Below, piece by piece: positions 44,111-53,701 of a stretch of 61,090 nt of DNA (position 1 is the first letter of the stretch; every line of letters begins with the position of its first letter). A program made the translations under genes and the position numbers. The notes beneath the pieces were generated by a model that saw nothing but the letters and a program-made list of their open reading frames with translations, did no database searches and was not told the DNA's origin. Source of the DNA: Rickettsiales bacterium (GTDB lineage Bacteria > Pseudomonadota > Alphaproteobacteria > Rickettsiales > UBA1997); NCBI GenBank assembly GCA_020054695.1, contig JAHXBT010000016.1, positions 3,065 to 64,154 of the forward strand, given 5' to 3'.

Positions 44111-45304
44111 ATGTTTAAAATAGAGGGGATAAAATTAATGACAGCAAATAGCGGTATAAAATATAAAAATCGTGATGATTTATTATTAGTAGAATTGCCA
44201 GAAAATTCAGTTGCTGCCGGTGTTTTCACCAAATCTGACATAGTTGGAGATTGTATCATCAAAGCTCGCGAGAATATTAAAAATGGATCCGCTAGATCAT
44301 TAGTTGTTAATGCTGGGAATGCCAATGTTTTTAATGGCGAGTCTGGACAAAAATCTGTTAAAAATATTCACCAAACTATTGCCAATTTATTTAATTGCAA
44401 CCTTGAACAAATATATAGTTTTTCTACAGGTGTCATAGGTGAGGATTTAGATGATCGACTGATCACAAAAAAACTCCCCCAAATGTATCAAGATTTAAAT
44501 CAAAATGATGATATTTGGGACAAAGCAGCAGCAGCAATTTTAACTACTGACCTGACAGTAAAAAAAATCAGCAAAAAATTTAAAATCGCTGGTCAAGAAA
44601 TTAAAATCAATGCTTTTGCCAAAGGTTCTGGTATGATTGCCCCAAATATGGCAACAATGCTTTCATATATTTTTACTGACATTAACATTAACCAAAAAAT
44701 TTTGCAGCAAATTTTCAGTGAAATTAATGAGATTAGCTTTAATTCTATTACTGTTGATTCCGACACCTCAACTAGTGATGCTGCTATGATTTTTACTACT
44801 AAAGGCGCTAAAAATCAAGAAATTACAGATATTAACGATTCAGATCTAGTAATTTTTAAAGAAAACTTGAAAGAAGCTATGACTTATTTAGCTAAAGAAA
44901 TAGTTTCTGACGGCGAAGGAGCCACAAAATTAATTGAAATTAGTGTCAAAAATGCCAAATCAAAAATTTCAGCTAAAAAAATTGCTTTTTCCATAGCCAA
45001 CTCACCTTTAGTTAAAACAGCAATTGCTGGAGAAGATCCTAATTGGGGCCGAATTTTAATGGCAATTGGTAAGGTTGAAGAAAAAATTAATCCTAATAAA
45101 ATTTCTATTAAAATTGGAGATAATAAAATTGTTACCAACGGCTCTAAGGACAAATCTTATGACGAAAACCAAACTCATAATTATTTAAAAAATAAAGAAA
45201 TTTATATTGAAATTAATATAAACCTTGGTAATTTCGACAGAACGGTTTGGAGTTGTGACTTCACTGAGGCGTATGTTAAAATAAACAAAAGTTATAGAAG
45301 TTGA
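44111..45304 (+). CDS. argJ: Glutamate N-acetyltransferase / amino-acid acetyltransferase ArgJ
   Basis: A 397-residue member of the ArgJ (ornithine acetyltransferase) family. The protein cleaves itself at the [15 protein letters not shown] motif; Thr182 becomes the N-terminal nucleophile of the beta chain. Other family blocks are [31 protein letters not shown] and [13 protein letters not shown]. It transfers acetyl between acetylornithine and glutamate in arginine synthesis. The start fits the family N-terminus ([18 protein letters not shown]). No other arg gene is nearby; the next gene starts on a TTG overlapping its stop. Confidence 0.94.
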   Translation: MFKIEGIKLMTANSGIKYKNRDDLLLVELPENSVAAGVFTKSDIVGDCIIKARENIKNGSARSLVVNAGNANVFNGESGQKSVKNIHQTIANLFNCNLEQIYSFSTGVIGEDLDDRLITKKLPQMYQDLNQNDDIWDKAAAAILTTDLTVKKISKKFKIAGQEIKINAFAKGSGMIAPNMATMLSYIFTDININQKILQQIFSEINEISFNSITVDSDTSTSDAAMIFTTKGAKNQEITDINDSDLVIFKENLKEAMTYLAKEIVSDGEGATKLIEISVKNAKSKISAKKIAFSIANSPLVKTAIAGEDPNWGRILMAIGKVEEKINPNKISIKIGDNKIVTNGSKDKSYDENQTHNYLKNKEIYIEININLGNFDRTVWSCDFTEAYVKINKSYRS

Positions 45305-45573
45305 AAATATTTAGATTAGATCTACTATTAACAATATTCCTTTTTATAGGTTTTCAATCTATAGATTTGCATCACGACATCGAACACCGCCACGGTGAAG
45401 AAAATCATTCTTGCCAAACATGCCTATTGCATTTTAATAACCATTTAAATTCTAGTGACTTAGTCAAAATTGAGTCTTTTTTTATATATTATCCAATAAT
45501 ATCAAAAAATACTATCTTTTTAGAAGGCCAATATTTTGATTATAGATCTCGCGCACCCCCTTTGTTTAGTTAA
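45301..45573 (+). CDS. Small secreted His/Cys-rich protein
   Basis: A 90-residue protein starting at TTG 45301, whose last base begins the overlap with the argJ stop (TTGA), so translation is likely coupled. A signal or anchor helix (about 4-20) is followed by DLHHDIEHRHGEENHSCQTC, a dense cluster of five His and two Cys (CxxC), then another His pair (LLHFNNHL). It resembles the small DUF2946-like proteins found next to metal-uptake genes. Binding of zinc or copper in the periplasm is a fair inference from composition and from the ZnuA-like gene two genes downstream. Confidence 0.6.
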   Translation: MKIFRLDLLLTIFLFIGFQSIDLHHDIEHRHGEENHSCQTCLLHFNNHLNSSDLVKIESFFIYYPIISKNTIFLEGQYFDYRSRAPPLFS

Positions 45574-45639
45574 TATTGTCAAAAATTAAAGAGTTACGGG
45601 TATTAAAAAATCCCAACAAACAACTAAATAAAACTTAAT

Positions 45640-46923
45640 ATGTTAAATAAAAAACTTTGTGCTTCTGCATTGTTAGCTATTTTGGCTAGCAACTCGTCTT
45701 TTGCCGTCAGCAACTCAGAATTTCAATCTTTAAAAAAAAGGATTTTAAAACTAGAAAGAGAGTTAGATAAAAAAGAATCTAAATTATCAGGCAATAAATA
45801 TTCTAGCCGTAAAATTTTTGGTAATGAATTTAATCCCTCCATTGGCCTAGTTTTAAATGGAAAATTTAGAACTTTCTCTAAAAACGAATCCGAATTAAAA
45901 GGTTTTGGCATTGCCCACGAAGGTGAAAGAGGTGACGAAAATTTCTCTCTTGGCGAATCTGAATTAAATTTTGCATCTAATATCGATGACAAATTCTACG
46001 GTAGCCTAACTGCTGCAATCGTTAGGGAAGACGGCAAAGATAAAATAGAATTAGAAGAATCTTTTGTTAAAACTCGTCCAGAATTGGGCTTACCAACCGG
46101 TATGGAAATTAAAGCTGGACGTGCTTTTTGGAACTTAGGTTATCTCAATGAACACCACTCTCACACAGATGACTTTGCTAATCGTCCTCTAGCTTATAGA
46201 GCTTTTATGAACAAGTCATTTAATGATGATGGTGCACAAATCTCTTATATTTTACCAACTTCATTTTATAGCGAAGCTGGTGGTGGTGTTTTTAGAGGTG
46301 ACGATTTCCCATTTGGTAACGGCGATGGTACAGGATCATATTCAGCCTACTTAAGAGTTGGAGGTGACGTCACTGAAAATCAAAATTTTCGTCTTGGCGC
46401 CTCCATTCTTTCTGGAGAGGCTAAAGGAATTGGTAGGGTCAATGAAGAAGGTGTAAAATTCATTGGTAAAACTGATCTTTATATTGCTGATTTTCGTTAT
46501 AATTTTACTCCAACAGGTAATGCAAAAAATCAAGAAATTACCTTACAAGCTGAATATTTCTTCCGTAACGAGCTAGGAACTTACGAATCATCAGAGGATA
46601 GTACTAACAAAGTTAATTTTGATGATAACTCCTCTGGTTGGTACGCTCAGACAATCTATAAATTTAGCCCAAACTATAGAATTGGCGCAAGATATGCTGA
46701 GTTAAACTCTCCTTCAACTCCTGTTGGTTTGGTTGGTAGCCACTTAGATGCCGATGGTTTTGATGCTAGAACTTATACAGCCATGTTTGATTGGACCAAT
46801 AGTGAATTTAGTCGCATTAGAATACAATATGACCATGAAGAGTTAGAAAAAAACAATCATGACAATCAATTTACATTACAATATATTGTAAGCTTAGGCG
46901 CTCATTCGGCTCATAAATACTAA
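45640..46923 (+). CDS. Outer-membrane protein of ZnuA-associated cassette
   Basis: A 427-residue protein with a signal peptide (about 1-22, ending SSFA), a short coiled coil (SEFQSLKKRILKLERELDKK, about 25-50) and a C-terminal beta-barrel of some 370 residues finishing LQYIVSLGAHSAHKY. Signature stretches are FNPSIGLVLNGKFR, AGRAFWNLGYLNEHHSHTDDF (a His-rich loop) and PLAYRAFM. The same blocks occur in proteobacterial outer-membrane proteins encoded next to ZnuA-like binding proteins, often called zinc-related porins. It probably lets metal or a chelate across the outer membrane; direct evidence is lacking. It starts 66 bases after the His/Cys-rich gene. Confidence 0.75.
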   Translation: MLNKKLCASALLAILASNSSFAVSNSEFQSLKKRILKLERELDKKESKLSGNKYSSRKIFGNEFNPSIGLVLNGKFRTFSKNESELKGFGIAHEGERGDENFSLGESELNFASNIDDKFYGSLTAAIVREDGKDKIELEESFVKTRPELGLPTGMEIKAGRAFWNLGYLNEHHSHTDDFANRPLAYRAFMNKSFNDDGAQISYILPTSFYSEAGGGVFRGDDFPFGNGDGTGSYSAYLRVGGDVTENQNFRLGASILSGEAKGIGRVNEEGVKFIGKTDLYIADFRYNFTPTGNAKNQEITLQAEYFFRNELGTYESSEDSTNKVNFDDNSSGWYAQTIYKFSPNYRIGARYAELNSPSTPVGLVGSHLDADGFDARTYTAMFDWTNSEFSRIRIQYDHEELEKNNHDNQFTLQYIVSLGAHSAHKY

Positions 46924-47113
46924 AAAACTAACTTAAACAACCTTTTTCTTTTAATCTTGTTTTTTTATTTTTGTATTCAAATAGTTTTGTTACAAGCTTC
47001 TTGAAAAAATAGACCTACTAAAGATTATTTGAAAAAGGCCTCTTGTTCTTTTTTTACAACAAGTCTTGTTTGTTGCTAAAACTTTAAAAATAACAATTTT
47101 TAATATAACTCAT

Positions 47114-47998
47114 ATGAAATTTAAAATTTTAACAATGTTTTTTGCCATTTTTGTGGTATTTTCAGCTAGTGCAAAAGAGAAAATAAATATTTTTACCTGT
47201 GAACCAGAATGGAAAGCTCTTGCTAAGGAGATTGCAAATGACCACGCCACATATTTTTCAGCAACAAACTCCAATCAAGACCCACATCATGTCAGAGCAA
47301 AACCCAGTTTAATTTCTAAAATTAGGCAGGCAGATGTATTAATTTGCACTGGTGCTGAATTAGAAGTTGGTTGGCTACCCTTATTGCTTGAAAAGGCCAA
47401 TTCTAAACTACAAGAGGGAAAGATTGGCAACATAACTGCCGCCAATTATGTTAACACCATTCAAAAACCACAAAAAATTGATAGGTCAATGGGAGATGTC
47501 CACCCACATGGCAATCCTCATATTCATCTTGATCCAAGAAATATCATTCTTGTTGCTGAAGAAATTAAAAACCGATTACAAAAAATTGATAATCAAAATT
47601 ATCAAAATTATCAAAATAATTATAATAATTTTGTTAAAAAATGGCAAAAATCTATTAAAAAATGGCAAAAACAAACGGCAAAACTAAATAATATTAATAT
47701 TATTTCTCACCACAAATCTTTTAGCTATCTTTTTAAATGGTTAAATATAAATGAAATCACAACTTTAGAGCCAAAACCTGGAATTAACCCCACTCCAAAA
47801 CATTTAAAAAATATTTTAGAATTAACTAAGAATAAAAATATTAAATTTATTATTAGAGCAACTCATGAACAAGAAAAGGCTGGTAATTGGCTTTCTAAAA
47901 GGTCAAATATTCGTCAATTGTCACTACCTATGACAACAGATAAGGATCAAAGTTTATTTGATTTATTTAACAAAATAGTCAAATTGCTTAATTCGTAA
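47114..47998 (+). CDS. ZnuA-like metal ABC transporter substrate-binding protein
   Basis: A 294-residue protein with a signal peptide (ending FSASA) and the two-lobed fold of cluster A-I metal-binding proteins. Probable ligands are His in NQDPHHVRAKPS, HIHLDPRN and ISHHKSFSY, with RATHEQEKAGNWL near the fourth-ligand site. A His-rich stretch (DVHPHGNPHIH) overlaps the usual loop. CTGAELEVGWLP is typical of a subgroup paired with the upstream outer-membrane protein. ATG 47114 begins the signal peptide; a longer frame from 47066 is less likely. No ABC ATPase or permease follows: the next feature is RNase P RNA. Zinc is the best guess; manganese is possible. Confidence 0.82.
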   Translation: MKFKILTMFFAIFVVFSASAKEKINIFTCEPEWKALAKEIANDHATYFSATNSNQDPHHVRAKPSLISKIRQADVLICTGAELEVGWLPLLLEKANSKLQEGKIGNITAANYVNTIQKPQKIDRSMGDVHPHGNPHIHLDPRNIILVAEEIKNRLQKIDNQNYQNYQNNYNNFVKKWQKSIKKWQKQTAKLNNINIISHHKSFSYLFKWLNINEITTLEPKPGINPTPKHLKNILELTKNKNIKFIIRATHEQEKAGNWLSKRSNIRQLSLPMTTDKDQSLFDLFNKIVKLLNS

Positions 47999-48077
47999 AG
48001 ATATCATATTATCAATTTTTCAGATTATATGTGGTAATTAATTTAAATAAAATATCTAAACTTTGCCGAATCTAAAG

Positions 48078-48431
48078 CTTGAGGGCTATAAGCCGGATTC
48101 TGTACTGAAAATAAAATAATCAGCGATAGTCATTCATCTAGGATTGTTGTCACCAACAACCTCAAGCAACCTACCCAGATATGATTTGTAAAAGGAGTAC
48201 GCATATCTCTATTTGGTTTTGCTCCAGATGGGGTTTACCTATATTATTGTTACCAATAATATATGTGAGCTCTTACCTCACATTTTCACCCTTACCATCA
48301 AAGATGGCGGTATATTTTCTGCGGCACTGTTCCGTCACTGGCAAAGCCAATGCCCAGCTATTAACTGGCATCTTTCCTTTAGGAGTCCGGACTTTCCTCT
48401 TGTTAAAAACAAGCGACTACCCACCCTCACA
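48078..48431 (-). ncRNA. rnpB: RNase P RNA
   Basis: On the minus strand the 5' half carries AAGAGGAAAGTCCGGACTCC (P4 and CR-I) and the 3' end GTACAGAATCCGGCTTATAG, both signatures of bacterial RNase P RNA. A P1 stem is formed by TGAGGG (from 48429) with CCCTCA (to 48080). The length of about 350 bases is normal for an A-type RNA. It cuts 5' leaders from tRNA precursors. Ends are estimated from the P1 stem. Protein-like frames on the plus strand across it are spurious. Confidence 0.92.
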
Positions 48432-48502
48432 GAAAATTATAATAAATTAAAAGAAATAATCAACTAGCAAAACATGCTACACTATAAAATGAGGTTATTG
48501 CG

Positions 48503-49831
48503 TTAAAGAATAAATCGAGATAAATCTATTTTATTGCCAATAAATTCTTTTAATGACTTATCAACAAATTTTTGATTTATTTTAATTTTAACTTTCTGAT
48601 CACAGTCACAATTCTCAAAACTTACTTCTTCTAACACCTTCTCTAGGATGGTATAAAGCCTTCTGGCACCTATATTTTCAACCTCAGAATTTAATTTATG
48701 AGAAATTTTAGCAATTTGACTAATACCATCCTTGGTAAAGTTCAACTCTACATTTTCAACTTCCATTAAAGCAACATATTGTTTTATTAAACTACATTCA
48801 GGCTCTGTTAGAATTCTAACCAGATCCTCTTCTGTTAAAGCTTGTAACTCAACCCTAATTGGAAACCTTCCTTGCAACTCAGGAAGTAAATCTGAAGGTT
48901 TGGCAACATGAAAAGCGCCAGAAGCGATAAATAGAATATGATCTGTTTTAATTACACCATATTTAGTGCTAACATTTGTACCCTCAACCAAAGGTAGTAA
49001 ATCCCTCTGTACGCCTTCACGAGAAACTTCACCACTCTTGTTGTTAGCACCTTTAGCACAAATTTTATCAAATTCATCAATAAAAACAATTGCATCATTT
49101 TGTACCAAATCAACGGCAATTCGGCTAATTTCATCCTTATCGATAAGATCTTCCGATTCTTCATCTACTAAAATCTTTTTAGCATCAATAATTTTTAATT
49201 TTGTCTTTTTCTTTTTATCTCCTCCTATTGCCTTACCAATAATATCACCAATATTTACCATACTAGCCTGACCACCCGATATATCAAAAGTTGAAGAAAA
49301 TGGCGACTGCCCCACGCTTTCTCTAACTTCAACTTCTATCTCTTTATCATCCAAATAATCTGTTTCTAATAATTTTTTAAATTTTTCTTTAGTTTCTTTT
49401 GAAGATTCTTTACCAACTAGAGAATTTAAAATTATATCCTTCGCTCTTTCTTTGGCTATTTTTTCAACTTCTTTTCTCTTTTTATTACTTACTTGACTGA
49501 TAGCAATTTCAACTAAATCACGGATTATAGATTCTACATCTCGTCCAACATAACCAACTTCAGTAAATTTTGTTGCTTCAACCTTAATAAAAGGTGCGTC
49601 AACTAATTTTGCCAATCTTCTGGCAATTTCAGTCTTACCTACACCGGTTGGTCCAATTGAAAGAATATTTTTTGGAACAATCTCTTCTCTCAAAGGGTTA
49701 TCTACCTGCTTTCTTCTAAATCTATTCCTAAGAGAAACAGCAACTGATTTTTTAGCCAAATTTTGACCCACTATATATCTATCTAATTCTTCGACTATTT
49801 TTTTAGGAGTTAGATTAATTTTGCTACTCAT
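48503..49831 (-). CDS. hslU: HslU, ATPase of the HslUV protease
   Basis: A 442-residue AAA+ unfoldase. It begins [30 protein letters not shown], with Walker [19 protein letters not shown] (near 60), the [13 protein letters not shown] pore-loop region, the insertion (I) domain, Walker [12 protein letters not shown] (near 250), and sensor regions ending in [15 protein letters not shown]. The C-terminus reads DLSRFIL, the usual HslU tail that docks into HslV. In most bacteria hslV lies directly upstream; here the upstream side is a divergent mreD, so hslV must be elsewhere or missing. Confidence 0.96.
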   Translation of the reverse strand: MSSKINLTPKKIVEELDRYIVGQNLAKKSVAVSLRNRFRRKQVDNPLREEIVPKNILSIGPTGVGKTEIARRLAKLVDAPFIKVEATKFTEVGYVGRDVESIIRDLVEIAISQVSNKKRKEVEKIAKERAKDIILNSLVGKESSKETKEKFKKLLETDYLDDKEIEVEVRESVGQSPFSSTFDISGGQASMVNIGDIIGKAIGGDKKKKTKLKIIDAKKILVDEESEDLIDKDEISRIAVDLVQNDAIVFIDEFDKICAKGANNKSGEVSREGVQRDLLPLVEGTNVSTKYGVIKTDHILFIASGAFHVAKPSDLLPELQGRFPIRVELQALTEEDLVRILTEPECSLIKQYVALMEVENVELNFTKDGISQIAKISHKLNSEVENIGARRLYTILEKVLEEVSFENCDCDQKVKIKINQKFVDKSLKEFIGNKIDLSRFIL

Positions 49832-49953
49832 AATATTTTGATTTAAAAAAAACTGTTACTATTATTAAATAATTAATTTTTAACAGAAGTTGGACAAAAA
49901 AATAAAGTTTTTCACTTTTAGAATATCTTAATTATTATTATAAATACATCTCA

Positions 49954-50442
49954 ATGCAAAAATCAATTTATAAAAATATATCATTAAAATTATTAGCTAT
50001 ATTTTTTACTATGTTAAATATAGATAATTTCAACCTTACTAATGATATTAAAATTATCCCAAATATTGATATAATGCTTATTTTCTTTTTTACAATATGT
50101 AGAATAGGTATTTTTCCTATTTGGTTTATTTTTGTTTTAGGAGTTTGGGTTGATTCTCTGAACAACACCCCAGTTGGATTATCATCATTAATATATATTT
50201 TTCTAATTAAAATCTTTTTATTTTTTAACTATCCTGAAAAAAACATTAATGATTTTAAAAAAAATATATCTATCTTTGCTTTATTTTTAGCAACTTATTA
50301 TATTTTAAAATTAGGATTATTATCAATATATTATGGTCAAATATATAATATTTATAATTTTTCTATAGAATATTTAATATCTATCTCTATCTATGTTGTT
50401 TTTAGCCCAATTCTATTTAGGTACAATAAAGAGGGTTATTAA
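49954..50442 (+). CDS. mreD: Rod shape-determining protein MreD
   Basis: A 162-residue inner-membrane protein with five or six helices. The pattern IPNIDIMLIFFFTICRIGIFPIW, followed by FVLGVWVDSLNNTPVGLSSLIYIF, is the conserved MreD core (P.....L.....P.W..F.LGL..D.L...PLG..SL). It works with MreC and the RodA/PBP2 wall-synthesis machine. In most genomes it directly follows mreC; here mreC is 13 kb away on the other strand. It is divergent from hslU and convergent with rho. Confidence 0.75.
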   Translation: MQKSIYKNISLKLLAIFFTMLNIDNFNLTNDIKIIPNIDIMLIFFFTICRIGIFPIWFIFVLGVWVDSLNNTPVGLSSLIYIFLIKIFLFFNYPEKNINDFKKNISIFALFLATYYILKLGLLSIYYGQIYNIYNFSIEYLISISIYVVFSPILFRYNKEGY

Positions 50443-50650
50443 AAATTAACAATGGTTAATATTAAATTTTAATAAATTTTCTAATATTTATTCTTTTATC
50501 ACCTTAACAACTTCTGCAAAAGATTTTATAATAACGTAAAAGTAAGATAATACTTTGTTGATTTTAACAATAACATTCTTCAAACAAATTTTAAAAAATT
50601 ATCTTCTTATAGTATAAGATCAGGTTAATCCATATGGGAAGTAAAAGATA

Positions 50651-50690
50651 AAATAACAATAAATTTTTAAAGTAAGGTTTATTGTTATTT
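50651..50690 (-). terminator. 13-bp perfect stem after rho
   Basis: AAATAACAATAAA (50651-50663) and TTTATTGTTATTT (50678-50690) are perfectly complementary around a 14-base loop, three bases beyond the rho stop. The stem is all but one G:C pair A:T-rich, so its strength is modest, but the length and site between convergent mreD and rho suggest a shared terminator. Confidence 0.5.
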
Positions 50691-50693
50691 AAA

Positions 50694-52103
50694 TCAAGAA
50701 TTCATTGAAGTAAAAAACTCTTTGTTATTCTGTGTGTTTTTAATTTTTTCTGATAAAAATTCCATAGCCTCAATAGAATTCATAGATCCTATTATTTTTC
50801 TTATCATCCAGGTTTTTGAAAGGGTAGATTTGTCGATTAATAAATCTTCTCTTCTTGTGCCAGATTTAGTAATATCAATAGCTGGGTAAATCCTTTTATC
50901 AGATAATTTACGATCAAGAACAATTTCTGAATTACCAGTTCCTTTAAATTCTTCAAAAATTACCTCATCCATTCTAGATCCAGTATCAACTAAAGCAGTA
51001 CCAATTATTGTTAAAGACCCTCCTTGCTCTATATTTCTAGCGGCACCAAAAAATCTTTTAGGCTTCTGTAAAGCATTAGCATCAACACCACCTGTTAGAA
51101 CCTTACCAGAAGAAGGAACAATTGTATTATAAGCCCTTGCTAATCTTGTAATTGAGTCAAGTAAAATAACTACGTCCTTTTTTGACTCAACTAATCTTTT
51201 GGCTTTTTCAATAACCATTTCAGCTAATTGTACATGTCTTATAGCGGATTCATCAAAAGTTGAACTAACAACTTCACCTTTTACAGACCTCCTCATATCA
51301 GTTACTTCTTCTGGTCTTTCATCAATTAATAACACCATTAACGTTACTTCTGGATGATTTGTAGTAATTGATCTTGCAATATTTTGCATTAAATATGTTT
51401 TACCTGTCCTAGGTGGTGCAACAATAAGAGCTCTTTGCCCTTTTCCTAATGGAGAGGTTAAATCAATCAATCTAGCACCTAATTCACTTGATTTTTTTCC
51501 TTCCATCTCTAACTTCAGTCTCTCATTAGGATATAAAGGTGTTAAATCATCAAATAAAATTCTATTTTTAGAAAAATCAACATCTTCATGATTTATTTTA
51601 CTAACTTTTAGTAAAGCAAAATACCTCTCTCCCTTCTTAGGAGCACGAACTTGCCCTGTAATTACATCACCTTTCCTAAGTCCAAATCTTTTTATTTGAT
51701 TAGGAGAGATGTAGATATCATCAGATCCTTGTTGATAATTAGTTTCATTAGTTCTTAAAAATCCAAAACCATCTACTAAAATCTCCAAAACACCCTCACC
51801 AATAATTACATTATTATAGCTTTTCATTGAAAAGCTTTTTAAAATTTGATATATTAATTCTTGCTTACCAAGTTCGTTAACATTATCAATATTATACTCT
51901 TGTGCTAATTTAATAATATCTTCAACATTACTAGATTTAAGACTTTTTAACTCCATAGTCTCTACTTCCTTAGGAGTTTTATTATTGTCTTCTCTTTCAT
52001 TTTTATTTTTATCGGTATCATTAATATTCTCCTGCTCTTTATCATTAGTGTTTTTTAAGAATCTTCTTCCTCTTGTAGGTGAGGCTGTTTTAATTATAGT
52101 CAT
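50694..52103 (-). CDS. rho: Transcription termination factor Rho
   Basis: A 469-residue Rho. A polar, Asn/Lys/Glu-rich extension of about 49 residues precedes the N-terminal helical domain ([20 protein letters not shown]). The RNA-binding cold-shock-like domain has [15 protein letters not shown], and the ATPase core contains Walker [18 protein letters not shown] (near 220), [29 protein letters not shown] and the Q/R loops ([26 protein letters not shown]). The extension could be removed by starting at the internal Met before ELKSL, but Rickettsia Rho also has an N-terminal extension, so the long form is kept. Rho is next to the candidate origin and divergent from hemE. Confidence 0.96.
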   Translation of the reverse strand: MTIIKTASPTRGRRFLKNTNDKEQENINDTDKNKNEREDNNKTPKEVETMELKSLKSSNVEDIIKLAQEYNIDNVNELGKQELIYQILKSFSMKSYNNVIIGEGVLEILVDGFGFLRTNETNYQQGSDDIYISPNQIKRFGLRKGDVITGQVRAPKKGERYFALLKVSKINHEDVDFSKNRILFDDLTPLYPNERLKLEMEGKKSSELGARLIDLTSPLGKGQRALIVAPPRTGKTYLMQNIARSITTNHPEVTLMVLLIDERPEEVTDMRRSVKGEVVSSTFDESAIRHVQLAEMVIEKAKRLVESKKDVVILLDSITRLARAYNTIVPSSGKVLTGGVDANALQKPKRFFGAARNIEQGGSLTIIGTALVDTGSRMDEVIFEEFKGTGNSEIVLDRKLSDKRIYPAIDITKSGTRREDLLIDKSTLSKTWMIRKIIGSMNSIEAMEFLSEKIKNTQNNKEFFTSMNS

Positions 52104-52342
52104 ATTAATTTAATAAATAAAATGAGGTGTTTGCCTTAAAATTAACTTATTTATTCGTTTATATCTAATTTTCTAATGAAAAATTAAGGCAGGGAAAATG
52201 TAATATAATAAAGAAAAATTAATATTATTTCAATAAACTTTATATAACATCTGAACATCAAAAATTACCATTCCCTGAAAAAAGGAAATAATAAAAACAA
52301 AACACAATCTAGTTGGTACTTTTTTATTCGTCAAGAAAAATG

Positions 52343-52357
52343 TTAATAAAATGTTAA
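52343..52357. promoter_or_regulatory. CtrA-type box (TTAA-N7-TTAA)
   Basis: TTAATAAAATGTTAA matches the CtrA half-site spacing exactly. CtrA blocks origin firing in Caulobacter by binding such sites. It lies within the tandem TGTTAATAAA repeat of the candidate origin. A chance match is quite possible at this base composition. Confidence 0.35.
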
Positions 52358-52488
52358 TAAATATATTAATATTAACATGGTTCAAAAAATCATAGTAAAC
52401 TAAGTTATATTAAACATTTTTTTAACAACTTTATTAACTATTAGTAAAACTTCTTAAACTATTTATTAATATTTTTGATAAAAAAATA

Positions 52489-52507
52489 CCCTTATATATA
52501 AAGGGTT
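52489..52507. repeat. Inverted repeat in the candidate origin
   Basis: ACCCTT and AAGGGT flank ATATATA. It is the only G/C-containing palindrome in the rho-hemE gap and lies about 90 bases before the hemE start, so it could be a protein-binding site for replication or for hemE transcription. Confidence 0.45.
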
Positions 52508-52595
52508 AAAAAAAATTATGTTGTTAATAAATTTGTTAATTAATATAATAAACTTAAACTTACTACTTATTACTATAATATAACTATTATATATT

Positions 52596-53630
52596 TTGAA
52601 ATTATTAAATACTTTAAAAGGTAAAAAAACAGTTACACCTCCAATATGGTTAATGAGACAAGCTGGTAGATACCTACCGGAATATAAAGAAATTAGAGAA
52701 AAAGAGTTAAATTTCTTAGATTTGTGTTATAATCCAAAATTAGCATCTAAAATCACTTTACAACCAATAAAAAGATATGGGTTTGATGGAGCAATATTAT
52801 TTTCTGATATCCTAGTTATACCAGATGCTTTAGGAATAAAAACAGAATTTATTAAAAATGTTGGACCTAAATTAAATCCTATTACCACAGAAAAAGACTT
52901 AAATAACCTAAGGATAAATAATATTAAAAACCATCTTAATCCAGTTTTTGAAACTATAAATCTTGTTAAGTCGCAAAAACCTAAAGAAACAAATTTAATT
53001 GGTTTTAGTGGCTCACCTTGGACAATTGCAACGTATATTATTGAAGGTGGTTCATCTAAAAATTTTGAAAAAATACGGTCTATAGCTATAAAAGATGAAG
53101 ATTTTTTTCAAAAGTTAATAGATATCTTAATAAGCTCCATTATAGAATATTTATCATATCAAATTGAGTCAGGGGTTGAAATTATTCAGCTTTTTGATTC
53201 TTGGGCAGGAATTTTGCCAGAAAGTGAATTTAGTAAATGGGTTTTAAATCCGAATAAAAAAATTATTGATACTATAAAAGAAAGATATCCAGAAATTCCA
53301 ATTATTTTATTTGCTAAAAACTCTGGTCTTTTGAATGAAAATATTTGTCAAAATATAAAATTTGATTGTCTAGCGATTGATCAAAATTTACCCAAAAAGT
53401 GGGTCAAGGATGTTATTCAAAATAAATACAGTAAAATTATACAAGGAAATTTAGATAATATTTTACTTTGCTATGGATCAAAGGATCAGATTAAAAAAGA
53501 AGTTATTAATATTTTAGATAGCTTTAATGATTACCCATTTATTTTTAATCTAGGACATGGAGTTTTAAAGGATACTCCGATTGAAAATGTTGAATTTGTC
53601 TTAGATTTAGTAAGGAGTTATAAAAAGTAG
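52596..53630 (+). CDS. hemE: Uroporphyrinogen decarboxylase
   Basis: A 344-residue haem-pathway enzyme that removes four acetate carboxyls from uroporphyrinogen III. The N-terminus carries PPIWLMRQAGRYLPEYKEIR (family signature with the substrate-binding Arg), then GFDGAILFSDILVIPDALG with the catalytic Asp, GFSGSPWTIATYIIEGG and a C-terminal NLGHGVLKDTP. The best start is TTG 52596, which gives the usual distance to the signature; no ATG is suitably placed. Apart from the start codon the gene looks normal. It is the origin-side marker gene in several alphaproteobacteria. Confidence 0.95.
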   Translation: MKLLNTLKGKKTVTPPIWLMRQAGRYLPEYKEIREKELNFLDLCYNPKLASKITLQPIKRYGFDGAILFSDILVIPDALGIKTEFIKNVGPKLNPITTEKDLNNLRINNIKNHLNPVFETINLVKSQKPKETNLIGFSGSPWTIATYIIEGGSSKNFEKIRSIAIKDEDFFQKLIDILISSIIEYLSYQIESGVEIIQLFDSWAGILPESEFSKWVLNPNKKIIDTIKERYPEIPIILFAKNSGLLNENICQNIKFDCLAIDQNLPKKWVKDVIQNKYSKIIQGNLDNILLCYGSKDQIKKEVINILDSFNDYPFIFNLGHGVLKDTPIENVEFVLDLVRSYKK

Positions 53631-53701
53631 ATTAATATATTATGTTTTTATGATCTATTTGTATAAAAAAAAAATTAACAAACTAATAAACCTATAATTT
53701 A

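Larger units (their letters stand above)
52104..52595. other. Candidate chromosomal replication origin (oriC)
   Basis: 492 bases of extremely A+T-rich DNA between divergent rho and hemE. In Caulobacter and Rickettsia the origin lies beside hemE, so the context fits. Internal features: a TGTTAATAAA decamer three times (52341, 52352, 52523), the first two in tandem; one exact TTAA-N7-TTAA site (52343-52357), the CtrA consensus; several TTAA-N8-TTAA near matches; and a 19-bp inverted repeat ACCCTT/AAGGGT (52489-52507). No perfect DnaA box (TTATCCACA) was found. Some of this can arise by chance in such AT-rich sequence. Confidence 0.55.

Noticed and set aside
48181-48467. Plus-strand frames of 84-89 codons
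   Set aside because: They lie antisense across RNase P RNA, whose conserved core explains the sequence.
50651-50690. Stem after rho as a regulatory RNA
   Set aside because: A simple perfect stem between convergent genes is better explained as a terminator; no further structure supports an RNA gene.
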